Assembly: GCF_003260125.1 (NCBI RefSeq)
Contig: NZ_QHKO01000001.1
Location: 576,914-640,913, forward strand
Length of the DNA stretch: 64,000 nucleotides
DNA from: Lujinxingia litoralis
Lineage (GTDB): Bacteria > Myxococcota_A > Bradymonadia > Bradymonadales > Bradymonadaceae
Reading direction: 5' to 3'
The position numbers and the translations under genes are program-made. The notes below the pieces were generated by a model that was not told where the DNA came from, ran no database searches, and worked only from the letters and a program-made list of their open reading frames with translations. Below are positions 41,159 through 48,936 of the stretch, piece after piece. Within the stretch, counting starts at the first letter, position 1, and each line of letters opens with the position of its first letter.

Positions 41159-42424
41159 ATGAGTACCCCTTACGACCTGATCGTCATCGGCGGCGGCGCG
41201 GCCGGCTTCTACGGCGCCATTACCTGTGCCGAGCGCCTGACCGAATGCGGCCTGGAGGCCCGGGTGCTGATCCTGGAGAAGTCGGCCCGGGTCCTCGACA
41301 AAGTGCGCATCTCCGGGGGCGGACGCTGCAACGTGACCCACCATTGCTTCGAGCCCAGGCGCATGGCCACGCATTACCCCCGGGGGAACAAGGCCCTGAT
41401 CGGCCCACTGCACCGCTTTGGCGTAAGCGAAACCGTGGCCTGGTTCAACGCCCGGGGGCTCAAGCTAAAGACCGAGGCCGACGGGCGGATGTTTCCGGTC
41501 AGCGACGACTCCCAGTCGGTGATCGACACCCTGCGCCGGGCTGCCGACGAGGCCGGGGTCCAGGTACGCACCCGGGCGGCGGTACGTTCGGTCGAAGCGC
41601 TCCGTGGTGACGCCGAGGAGCCGGCCTTTGAAATCACGCTGCGCGGCGACCAGACGCTGCGAGCCCGTCATGTGCTCCTGGCCACCGGCGGGGCTCGCGC
41701 CGGTGGCGGCGCGGAGCTCGCCAGACAGCTCGGCCACGACTTAATCGAGCCGGTGCCCTCCCTCTTTACCTTTCACGTCGATGACTGGCGCATCCGAGAG
41801 CTGCAGGGCCTGGCGGTCGACCCGGTCCGGGTGCGGGTCATCGACCAGGACCTGCACAACGAGGGGCCGGTCCTCATCACCCATCGCGGCTTCAGCGCTC
41901 CGGCCATCCTCAAGCTCTCGGCCTGGGGGGCTCGCCAGCTCCACGCGCTCGACTACCGCTTTGAGCTCGCCATCGACTGGCTCCACGGCGCCGATCCCCG
42001 ACCGACCTTCGAAAAGCTCCGCCGACAGGCCGGCACGCGCCAGGTGCATACCCGCAGCCCCTTTGAAGCCATCCCCAAACGCCTGTGGCAGCGCCTGGTT
42101 CAGGCCGCCGGCATTGATGAAGGCTGCACCTGGGCCCCCCTCGAAACCGAGCCCCGTGAGCGCCTGATCGCGCAGCTCACCGACGCCCGCTTTGCCGTGC
42201 GCGGCAAGAGCACCCACAAAGACGAGTTCGTGACCGCCGGCGGCGTCCCCACCGACGCCGTCGACATGCGCACCCTCGAAAGCCGCCGCTGCCCGGGGGC
42301 CTTTGTGGCCGGCGAGCTCCTGGATGTCGATGGCGTCACCGGGGGCTTCAACTTTCAGAACGCCTGGACCACCGGGCACCTGGCCGGCCGCGCCATCGCC
42401 GAGCGACTGGGCGCCTGGGGCTGA
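41159..42424 (+). CDS. HI0933/YhiN-family FAD-dependent oxidoreductase
   Basis: A 421-residue flavoprotein. The Rossmann FAD motif is VIGGGAAGFYGAITCAE; SGGGRCNVTHH is the family hallmark, and the C-terminal GGVPTDAVDMRTLESRRCPG with LLDVDGVTGGFNFQNAW closes the FAD site. The reaction of this family is not established. The ATG at 41159 is used because the fold begins there; the longer frame overlaps the EI24 gene. Confidence 0.88.
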   Translation: MSTPYDLIVIGGGAAGFYGAITCAERLTECGLEARVLILEKSARVLDKVRISGGGRCNVTHHCFEPRRMATHYPRGNKALIGPLHRFGVSETVAWFNARGLKLKTEADGRMFPVSDDSQSVIDTLRRAADEAGVQVRTRAAVRSVEALRGDAEEPAFEITLRGDQTLRARHVLLATGGARAGGGAELARQLGHDLIEPVPSLFTFHVDDWRIRELQGLAVDPVRVRVIDQDLHNEGPVLITHRGFSAPAILKLSAWGARQLHALDYRFELAIDWLHGADPRPTFEKLRRQAGTRQVHTRSPFEAIPKRLWQRLVQAAGIDEGCTWAPLETEPRERLIAQLTDARFAVRGKSTHKDEFVTAGGVPTDAVDMRTLESRRCPGAFVAGELLDVDGVTGGFNFQNAWTTGHLAGRAIAERLGAWG

Positions 42425-42548
42425 GCCCTCCCCCAAAAATGTTTGGGCCTCGGCCTGTGGCTTCTACCTTCAATAGGACCGTCTACTCGCCGGCGCCGCC
42501 CACGATGGCGATGCGCCTCGATGTCCTTTGTTGGGAGGGAAGCCAGCC

Positions 42549-43346
42549 ATGTCGCAGACCTCTTCGGAATCCACGTCGCATCTTCCCGGGCCGCAGCACC
42601 GCGCAGACCGCGCGCTCGCGCAGGCCCCGGCCCCCGCTCAGGAGCCGGGGCTCGATCTCCTGAACTGGCCCCTGATCCTCAGCGGCTCCGCGCTGACCGT
42701 CTTCGCCGTAGCGAAGCGCCGAGGCATCCGCCAGCTCCTGATGGTCGGCGTCGGCGCCGGCCTGATCTACCGCGGGATCTCCCCCGGGTTTGAGAAAGGA
42801 TTAAAGCGCCTGATCGCCAACACCGCCGCCACCGATCCAGTGGAAATTTCGGCCAGCGTCACCGTCGCCCGCCCCGCCGACGAGGTCTTTGCCTTCTGGC
42901 GAGACCCCGAAAACGTGCCGCGCTACCTCCGGCACATCAAACGCGTGGAGTACCTCAGCCCCACCACCATGCGCTGGGTCGCCGCGGTTCCTCCCGACAT
43001 GGAACTGGCCTGGAACGCCGAAATCACCGAGGAGCGTCAGGGCGAATTCTTTGCCTGGCGCTCGGTCGAAGGCTCGGAGCTGGTCAACCAGGGTGTGATC
43101 ACCTTCCGCACCACCCCCGAGGGGCTCACCGAGGTGCATTTACGTCTAATCTACCAGCCTCCTGGGGGCGCATTCGGGGCGCGCATCGAGAACTTCTTTA
43201 AAGCAATCCCTGAGCAAATCTTAAGAGAAGAACTCCGAACCTTTAAACAACTCGTTGAGACCGGTGAAATCCCCACCGTCCGCGGGCAGTCCTATGGCGG
43301 CACCATCACTCGCGAAGAAGGCATCTGGCAGCTCTCCAACCGCTGA
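42549..43346 (+). CDS. Membrane-anchored SRPBCC (cyclase/dehydrase-type) protein
   Basis: A 265-residue protein. Two hydrophobic stretches at about residues 40-80 (WPLILSGSALTVFAVAK, LLMVGVGAGLIYRG) precede a START-like domain from about 100 (SVTVARPADEVFAFWRDPEN). Such proteins often stand next to a zinc alcohol dehydrogenase, as here, with 51 bases between the genes. A lipid or hydrophobic ligand is a reasonable guess. GGGAGG is seen about ten bases before the ATG at 42549. Confidence 0.87.
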   Translation: MSQTSSESTSHLPGPQHRADRALAQAPAPAQEPGLDLLNWPLILSGSALTVFAVAKRRGIRQLLMVGVGAGLIYRGISPGFEKGLKRLIANTAATDPVEISASVTVARPADEVFAFWRDPENVPRYLRHIKRVEYLSPTTMRWVAAVPPDMELAWNAEITEERQGEFFAWRSVEGSELVNQGVITFRTTPEGLTEVHLRLIYQPPGGAFGARIENFFKAIPEQILREELRTFKQLVETGEIPTVRGQSYGGTITREEGIWQLSNR

Positions 43347-43397
43347 CCCCGACGCCTTGCTCGACCCTGCTGACACGACCTTGAGTCTGGAGGTTCT

Positions 43398-44567
43398 ATG
43401 CGTGCCCTTTGCTGGTTTGGAAAACACGACCTTCGCTTCCAGGATGTGCCCGACCCGAGCATCCTTAACCCTCACGACGCCATCATCCGGGTCAGCCTCA
43501 CGGCCATCGGCGGCTCCGACCTCGCCCTCTACCAGGGAAAAAATCCCACCATGGAGGCCGGCGACATCCTCGGCCACGAGTTCATGGGGGAAGTCGTCGA
43601 GGTCGGCCCCGAGGTCGCGCACCTGGAAGTGGGCGACCGAGTGGTCGTGCCGGCCCCCATCGCCTGTGGCCGCTGCCATCACTGCCAGCACGACGCGTTT
43701 GCCCTCTGCGACAACTCCAACCCCAACGCCTGGATGGCCGAACGGGTCTTCGGGCATTCCCCTGCCGGCATCTTCGGATACTCCCACCTCTTCGGCGGCT
43801 ATGCCGGTGGTCAGGCCGAATACGTGCGGGTGCCTTTTGCCGACGTGGGCCCGATCAAGGTTCCCGAGCACTTAAGCGACGAGAAGGTGCTCTTTCTCTC
43901 CGACCTCTTCCCCACCGGATATCAGGCCGTCGACGTCGCCAACATGGCGCCCGGAAGCACCGTGGCCATCTGGGGCTGCGGTCCGGTGGGCCTCTTTGCC
44001 ATCAAGAGCGCCTTTATGCTGGGGGCCGAGCGGGTCTTTGCCATCGATAACGTCCCCGACCGCCTGGCCATGGCACGCCATCAGGCCGGCGCCGAGGTGC
44101 TCAACTTCGCCGACGATCCGATCGTCGACGCGCTCAAAGAGATGACCGGCGGCCGCGGCCCCCAGGTCTGCATCGACGCCGCAGGCATGGAGGGACACCA
44201 CAAAGGTTCAACCAACATCTTCGAAAGGGCCCGGCTGACCCTGGGCATGGAAAGCCGCACCCACGACGCCCTGCTCGAAGCAATCTTGGCCTGCGCCAAA
44301 GGCGGCACCCTGGTCCTCCCGGGCATCGCCGGCGAAGACGCCGAGAACCTCCCCCTGAGCGCCGCCTTCAGCAAGGGGCTCACCCTGAAAATGGGGCCGA
44401 CCCACGTGCAGCGCTACCTCAAGCCCCTGCTGGCCAGAATCGAAAAAGAAGAGATCGACCCCGGCTTTGTAATCACCCACCGCCTGCCCCTCGTCGAGGG
44501 CCCCGAGGCCTATCAAATGCTCCACGACAAAGAGGAGGGATGCATCAAAGTGGTGATGCGCCCCTGA
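43398..44567 (+). CDS. Zinc-dependent alcohol dehydrogenase family protein with altered catalytic-zinc site
   Basis: A 389-residue medium-chain dehydrogenase close to the glutathione-independent formaldehyde dehydrogenase group. The structural zinc site CGRCHHCQHDAFALC is intact, as are GHEFMGEVVEVG (second catalytic-zinc ligand region), LSDLFPTGY and the NAD motif WGCGPVGLFAIKSA. The first catalytic-zinc ligand is missing: the motif reads AIGGSDLALY, with Gly38 where the family has Cys (AICGSD), and Ala where His usually follows. GGAGG precedes the ATG. Likely co-transcribed with the SRPBCC gene. Activity as a classic alcohol dehydrogenase is therefore doubtful. Confidence 0.9.
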   Translation: MRALCWFGKHDLRFQDVPDPSILNPHDAIIRVSLTAIGGSDLALYQGKNPTMEAGDILGHEFMGEVVEVGPEVAHLEVGDRVVVPAPIACGRCHHCQHDAFALCDNSNPNAWMAERVFGHSPAGIFGYSHLFGGYAGGQAEYVRVPFADVGPIKVPEHLSDEKVLFLSDLFPTGYQAVDVANMAPGSTVAIWGCGPVGLFAIKSAFMLGAERVFAIDNVPDRLAMARHQAGAEVLNFADDPIVDALKEMTGGRGPQVCIDAAGMEGHHKGSTNIFERARLTLGMESRTHDALLEAILACAKGGTLVLPGIAGEDAENLPLSAAFSKGLTLKMGPTHVQRYLKPLLARIEKEEIDPGFVITHRLPLVEGPEAYQMLHDKEEGCIKVVMRP

Positions 44568-44590
44568 CGGAGCCTCACACTTGCGGCCCC

Positions 44591-45097
44591 TCAGAGATCC
44601 GCGAAGAGCGCGTGGTAGCGCACCAGCCCGGCGGCCTCTCTCAGCGCTCCGGGCACCAGCTCCACCGCCATGAACACCTCGGGCGGCACATCATACTCCG
44701 AGCGTAGTCCGAAGTGCTGCGCCGGACGAAACCCGGCCTTCGGGTAGTAGGTCGGGTGGCCGAGCACCACGACGGCCACCGCCCCGAGCTCCCGACTCGC
44801 CACCAACCCCGCCTCGATCAATGCCAGCCCGATGCCCTCCCCTCGCCGCCCTTCAACCACCGCCATCGGCGCCAGCCCCATCGCCAGCTCCCCCTTCAAA
44901 CCTTCGACCCGAACCGGCGTCAACGCGATATGTCCCACAATGTCTCCCCCGTCTTCGGCGATCAGAGACACCAGGGGCTCCACCGGCTGCTCATGAAACG
45001 CAGCCACCAACCGCGCCTCCGCGTCGCTCTCAAACGCACCCGCATAGAGCGCAAAAAGTGCGTCTTTATCCTCCCAATGGTAGCTCCGAAGCTGCAT
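44591..45097 (-). CDS. GNAT N-acetyltransferase
   Basis: A 168-residue acetyl-CoA-dependent acetyltransferase. The acetyl-CoA loop is VVEGRRGEGIGLALIEAGL (the Q/R-x-x-G-x-G/A motif), preceded by the beta-4 strand MGLAPMAV. HPTYYPKAGFRPA is typical of the YhbS-like group. The substrate is unknown. It is transcribed toward the alcohol dehydrogenase gene with a 23-base gap. Confidence 0.88.
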   Translation of the reverse strand: MQLRSYHWEDKDALFALYAGAFESDAEARLVAAFHEQPVEPLVSLIAEDGGDIVGHIALTPVRVEGLKGELAMGLAPMAVVEGRRGEGIGLALIEAGLVASRELGAVAVVVLGHPTYYPKAGFRPAQHFGLRSEYDVPPEVFMAVELVPGALREAAGLVRYHALFADL

Positions 45098-45171
45098 CTT
45101 TTCTCCTTCCCGGGTAAAAAGGCTCCATCCTTGAGCAGGCCCTTCACTCTCATCTCTCCTCAGGAGGCACC

Positions 45172-45567
45172 ATGCCGACCACGCTGACTCCCGCCCTGAT
45201 GTTCGAGGGCGACGCCCAGGCCGCCATCGATCTCTACACCCGTACCTTTGACGACGCCGAACTCTTGCACGTCGAGCGCTTCGGCGAAGACACCCCGGAG
45301 CATGCCGGCAACATCATCCAGGCTCAGGTTCGACTCGCCGGACAGGTCCTGATCTTCACGGACAGCAGCGTACGCCACGACTTCTCGTTCACGCCATCGC
45401 TCTCGCTCTTTGTGCACTGCGACTCCCGCCAGGAGGTCGATCGTATCTTCTCAGCGTTGAGCGAGGGCGGTCAGGTGCTCATGCCCCTGGATACCTATCC
45501 CTTCAGCGAGCGCTTTGGCTGGTGCAACGACGCCTTTGGCGTCTCCTGGCAGATCGCACTTCGCTAA
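45172..45567 (+). CDS. PhnB-like VOC-family protein
   Basis: A 131-residue single-domain protein of the glyoxalase fold, PhnB/3-demethylubiquinone-methyltransferase-like subgroup. Signatures are LTPALMFEGDAQAAIDLYTR, FSFTPSLSLFVHCDS and the C-terminal FGWCNDAFGVSWQI. The usual metal ligands of true glyoxalases are not clear. AGGAGG stands before the ATG. The carbonic anhydrase gene follows within 30 bases, so they probably share a transcript. Confidence 0.85.
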   Translation: MPTTLTPALMFEGDAQAAIDLYTRTFDDAELLHVERFGEDTPEHAGNIIQAQVRLAGQVLIFTDSSVRHDFSFTPSLSLFVHCDSRQEVDRIFSALSEGGQVLMPLDTYPFSERFGWCNDAFGVSWQIALR

Positions 45568-45593
45568 CCTCGCCACCCTTTTTGGAGTACTCG

Positions 45594-46250
45594 ATGCCCG
45601 ACGCAAGCTACCGACGCATTTTTGAACTCAACCGCCGCTGGGTCGAAGAGCGCAACCACGAAGACCCCACCTTTTTTGAGAAGCTTGCCCGGGAGCAGAA
45701 CCCTGACTTTCTCTTCATCGGGTGTGCCGACAGCCGGGTTCCCGCCTCCACGATCATGGGAGTGGAGCCCGGCGAGGTCTTCGTGCACCGGAATGTAGCC
45801 AACCTGGTGGTGAACACCGATCTCAATGTAGCCTCGACCATCAACTACGCCGTCGACCACCTCAAAGTGCGCCACATCGTCGTCTGCGGACACTACGGCT
45901 GCGGCGGAGTTCAGGCCGCCATGCAACCCCGCGATCTGGGCGTGCTCAACGGATGGCTGCGCGAGATTCGCGACGTCTACCGCCTCCACAAAACCGAACT
46001 CGACGCCATCGCCGACCAGGAGCAGCGCTACCGTCGTCTGGTCGAGCTCAATGTGCGCGAGCAGTGCATCAACGTCATCAAGACCGCCGAAGTCCAGCGC
46101 AACTACCTGGAGCGTGGCGCGCCTCTGGTCCACGGCTGGGTCTACGACCTCTCCAGCGGCTACCTGCAGGATCTGGAAATTGGCTTCGAAGCGCTGCTCG
46201 ACGAGGTGCGCGAGATCTACAGCCTGACCCCGGGCAGCGAATCCCCTTAA
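45594..46250 (+). CDS. Beta-class carbonic anhydrase
   Basis: A 218-residue enzyme that interconverts CO2 and bicarbonate. Zinc ligands and active-site residues are all visible: Cys, Asp and Arg in FIGCADSRVPAS, and His and Cys in GHYGCGGVQAA. The arrangement matches the Can-type of E. coli. The ATG at 45594 has GGAG seven bases upstream. It supplies bicarbonate for carboxylation and helps pH balance. Cytosolic. Confidence 0.95.
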   Translation: MPDASYRRIFELNRRWVEERNHEDPTFFEKLAREQNPDFLFIGCADSRVPASTIMGVEPGEVFVHRNVANLVVNTDLNVASTINYAVDHLKVRHIVVCGHYGCGGVQAAMQPRDLGVLNGWLREIRDVYRLHKTELDAIADQEQRYRRLVELNVREQCINVIKTAEVQRNYLERGAPLVHGWVYDLSSGYLQDLEIGFEALLDEVREIYSLTPGSESP

Positions 46251-46253
46251 GCC

Positions 46254-46625
46254 CTACTCCCCTTCGGGCAGCTTCGACTGAAAGGAGATCTGGAGCCCTC
46301 CCGGAGCGCTGGCAAAGTAGATGCGCTCGCCATGCAGATCCATCGGCCCCTGCGGGCTCAGGCCCTGCTGGCGAGCATGCGCAGCGAAGGCATCGGCATC
46401 ATCGACCACCACCTGGAGCATGGTGCCGGCTGCCATCCCCTCCCCCTCCTCCCAGATCTCCACCCAGCTCTCCCCGGCCGGAAAGATCGCCCCCATGAAC
46501 GATTCAGGCGGCACGCCCTCCGGACGCTCCATCGCTCGCTCCGCCAGACCGAGCTTTCGCAAAAACTCTGCCTGAGCGCGACCCTCCGCGCTGACCTGGC
46601 AGAAACGAATTCCAAGCACCTTCAT
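46254..46625 (-). CDS. Small VOC-family protein
   Basis: A 123-residue glyoxalase-fold protein: MKVLGIRFCQVSAEGRAQAE at the start and QVVVDDADAFAAHARQQGL in the middle, ending with FASAPGGLQISFQSK. Metal ligands are not evident. GGAGG is six bases before the ATG at 46625. It converges tail to tail with the carbonic anhydrase gene (3 bases apart). Function unknown; it may bind or chelate a small molecule. Confidence 0.82.
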   Translation of the reverse strand: MKVLGIRFCQVSAEGRAQAEFLRKLGLAERAMERPEGVPPESFMGAIFPAGESWVEIWEEGEGMAAGTMLQVVVDDADAFAAHARQQGLSPQGPMDLHGERIYFASAPGGLQISFQSKLPEGE

Positions 46626-46781
46626 CGCAACCTCCGGGGATAAAACGCGCTCCGGCATGCGCCTTTACCCGATCGAGGCTGGCCATGCCGGCCAAACGCG
46701 CTATTGGACGTAGAGCAGCCGTGGCTACTACCGCCGCGGCCCTCTTAATTGTTGACTGGACTGGAGTAGTCGGAGCCGACC

Positions 46782-48662
46782 TTGAGCACAACCACCCATT
46801 CTCGCACCTGGCTCAGCCAGGAGAGCGTCATCGCCACACTGACGATCATTGCCATCGCAATCCACCTGGCCTTGCGCTTCGGGCTGCACCTGGAGCACGC
46901 GCAAAACTGGCCTCTCTATGTGGCACTCACCCTGGGGGGCATCCCGCTGCTCTGGGAACTCGCCAAAGAACTCCGGCACCTCAACTTCGGGGCGGACTGG
47001 CTCGCAGGCATCTCCATCGTCACCTCCGTGCTCCTTGGCGAGTATCTGGCCGGCACCATCGTCGTCCTGATGCTCTCCGGCGGCGAAGCCCTGGAGCGCT
47101 ACGCGGCCGGCCGGGCCTCGTCGGTGCTCAGCGCCCTGGCCGAGCGCATGCCCCGAAAGGCCAACCGCGTCACCGACGGCAAGCTCGAGGAGATTGAGCT
47201 CGACCAGGTCCGCGTGGGCGACCACCTGGTGGTCATGCCCCACGAGCCCTGCCCGGCAGACGGCGAAGTCATCGAGGGCCACGGCTCCATGGACGAGTCC
47301 TACCTGACCGGGGAGCCCTACCTGATCTCCAAAGCTCCCGGCGCCGCCGTAATCTCCGGCGCGGTCAATGGCGAGCAGGCCCTGACCATCCGCGCCACTC
47401 GCCTGCCCGAAGACTCACGCTACTCGCGCATCATGAAGGTGATGCGCGAGTCTGAGCAGCGCCGCCCTCGCCTGCGCCGCCTGGCCGACCAGCTCGGCGC
47501 CTACTACACCCCTCTGGCCGTGGTGCTGGGGCTGGCCGCCTGGGCGCTCAGCGGCGATCCGGTGCGCTTTCTGGCAGTGGTCATCGTGGCCACCCCCTGC
47601 CCCCTGCTGATCGGTATCCCGGTGGCGCTGATCGGCTCGATCTCCCTGGCGGCTAAACGCGGCATCATCATCAAAGATCCACGCGTGCTGGAGCGGGCAG
47701 CCCAATGCCGCACCCTGATCATCGACAAGACCGGCACCCTGACCATCGGCCGCCCCGAACTCACCGAAACCATCCTCGGGGGCGAACTCTCCGAAGACGA
47801 GGTCCTGGCGATCACCGCCTCCCTGGAGCAGTACTCCAAGCATCCCCTGGCCCAGGCCATCCTCCGCGCCTCAAAGGAGCGCAACCTGGCCATGCATCCG
47901 GCCAACGCCGTCAGCGAGCCTCCCGGCCAGGGCCTCACCGGCGAGGTCCAGGACCGCACGATTCAGGTCACCAGCCGCACCAAACTCGCCAAAGTAGAGC
48001 ACCCCGACCTCGCCAAAATCCCCCCGGTGAGCTCGGGACTCGAATGCGTGATCCTGGTCGACGACCGCTATCAGGCCACCCTGCGCTTTCACGATGCCCC
48101 GCGCTCCGACGGCCGCCCCTTCATCCAGCATCTGGGGCCCCGTCACGGCTTTGGCAAAGTCCTGCTCGTCAGCGGCGACCGCACCGCCGAGGTCAAATAC
48201 CTGGCCGAGCTCATGGGCATCGAAGACTACGTGGGCGACCAGTCCCCGGAAGACAAGGTCGCCATTGTGCGCCGCGAAATCGAAAGCGCGCAGGTTCTCT
48301 TTGTCGGCGACGGCGTCAACGATGCCCCGGCGATGGCGGCCGCCACGGTGGGCGTGGCCTTTGGCCAGGCCCACGAGGTCACCTCCGAAGCCGCCGGTGC
48401 CGTGCTTCTGGAGCCCACGCTAACCCACCTCGATGAGCTCCTCCACGTCTCGGCCCGCATGCGGCGGGTCGCGCTCCAGAGCGCAGTCGGTGGCATCGGC
48501 ATGAGCATGGTCGGCATGGTCTTCGCCGCCTTTGGCCTGCTCCCCCCCATCGCCGGCGCGCTGGCACAGGAGGGCATCGACCTGATCGTGGTCGTCAACG
48601 CACTGCGCACCGCCCGCCCCGGCGGTCCCCTCAGCGATCTCAACGATCACGCCAAAAATTAA
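46782..48662 (+). CDS. Heavy-metal P-type ATPase of TPC type without HMA domain
   Basis: A 626-residue P1B-type pump. It has the TGE actuator motif SYLTGEPYLIS, the metal-site motif TPCPLLIGIP in a membrane span, the phosphorylation site DKTGTLT, the SKHPLAQ motif of P1B pumps and the hinge GDGVNDAPAM. There is no N-terminal metal-binding domain of the GMxCxxC type. The TPC form of the membrane motif, rather than CPC or SPC, leaves the metal unassigned. TTG start with GGAG upstream. No metal regulator is adjacent. Confidence 0.88.
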   Translation: MSTTTHSRTWLSQESVIATLTIIAIAIHLALRFGLHLEHAQNWPLYVALTLGGIPLLWELAKELRHLNFGADWLAGISIVTSVLLGEYLAGTIVVLMLSGGEALERYAAGRASSVLSALAERMPRKANRVTDGKLEEIELDQVRVGDHLVVMPHEPCPADGEVIEGHGSMDESYLTGEPYLISKAPGAAVISGAVNGEQALTIRATRLPEDSRYSRIMKVMRESEQRRPRLRRLADQLGAYYTPLAVVLGLAAWALSGDPVRFLAVVIVATPCPLLIGIPVALIGSISLAAKRGIIIKDPRVLERAAQCRTLIIDKTGTLTIGRPELTETILGGELSEDEVLAITASLEQYSKHPLAQAILRASKERNLAMHPANAVSEPPGQGLTGEVQDRTIQVTSRTKLAKVEHPDLAKIPPVSSGLECVILVDDRYQATLRFHDAPRSDGRPFIQHLGPRHGFGKVLLVSGDRTAEVKYLAELMGIEDYVGDQSPEDKVAIVRREIESAQVLFVGDGVNDAPAMAAATVGVAFGQAHEVTSEAAGAVLLEPTLTHLDELLHVSARMRRVALQSAVGGIGMSMVGMVFAAFGLLPPIAGALAQEGIDLIVVVNALRTARPGGPLSDLNDHAKN

Positions 48663-48780
48663 CCCTTTCGAGTGACCCCTCGTAAGGCAGCACTAACTAA
48701 CCGACCGGTATTAAAAGCAAATCAAGCACCTCTTGCAGTGCGCCGCATCATCCGCTTCCCTTCCCGCATGTCGTAAACAT

Positions 48781-48936
48781 GAAGGTCCGCCGCGGAGATG
48801 GTCTCCGCGTATGGCAGTCGTCTACTCGCCACCCTCCCGGGGCATGGCGAGCGTGACGTCCTGCCCGGGGCCCTCATGCGCCTGCCGGACGCCCATACCG
48901 GGCGCCGTCTCCGCGTCTGCGGAAAGGAGCATTGAG
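48781..48936 (+). ncRNA. Candidate structured leader RNA, copy 1
   Basis: Several helices can be drawn. P1 is CGCGGAGA (48791-48798) with TCTCCGCG (48802-48809). P2 is GGCAG (48813-48817) with CTGCC (48861-48865). P3, inside it, is CTCGCCA (48825-48831) with TGGCGAG (48845-48851). P4 is 48887-48894 with 48900-48906 around loop ATACC, with one bulged A. P5 is CCGC (48911-48914) with GCGG (48919-48922), just before the AAAGGAG ribosome-binding site. TCTCCGCG recurs at 48908-48915 and could compete for the P1 5' strand, undoing P5. The same helices are seen before the second lipoprotein gene. I could not match it to a known riboswitch. Confidence 0.5.

Noticed and set aside
48791..48830. Fluoride riboswitch suggested by GGAGATGG in a hairpin followed by CTAC
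   Set aside because: The downstream TGAT and pseudoknot parts of the fluoride motif are missing and the copy 2 leader does not keep the CTAC context. Other riboswitch classes considered (TPP, glycine, ZTP, c-di-GMP) also lack their core bases.
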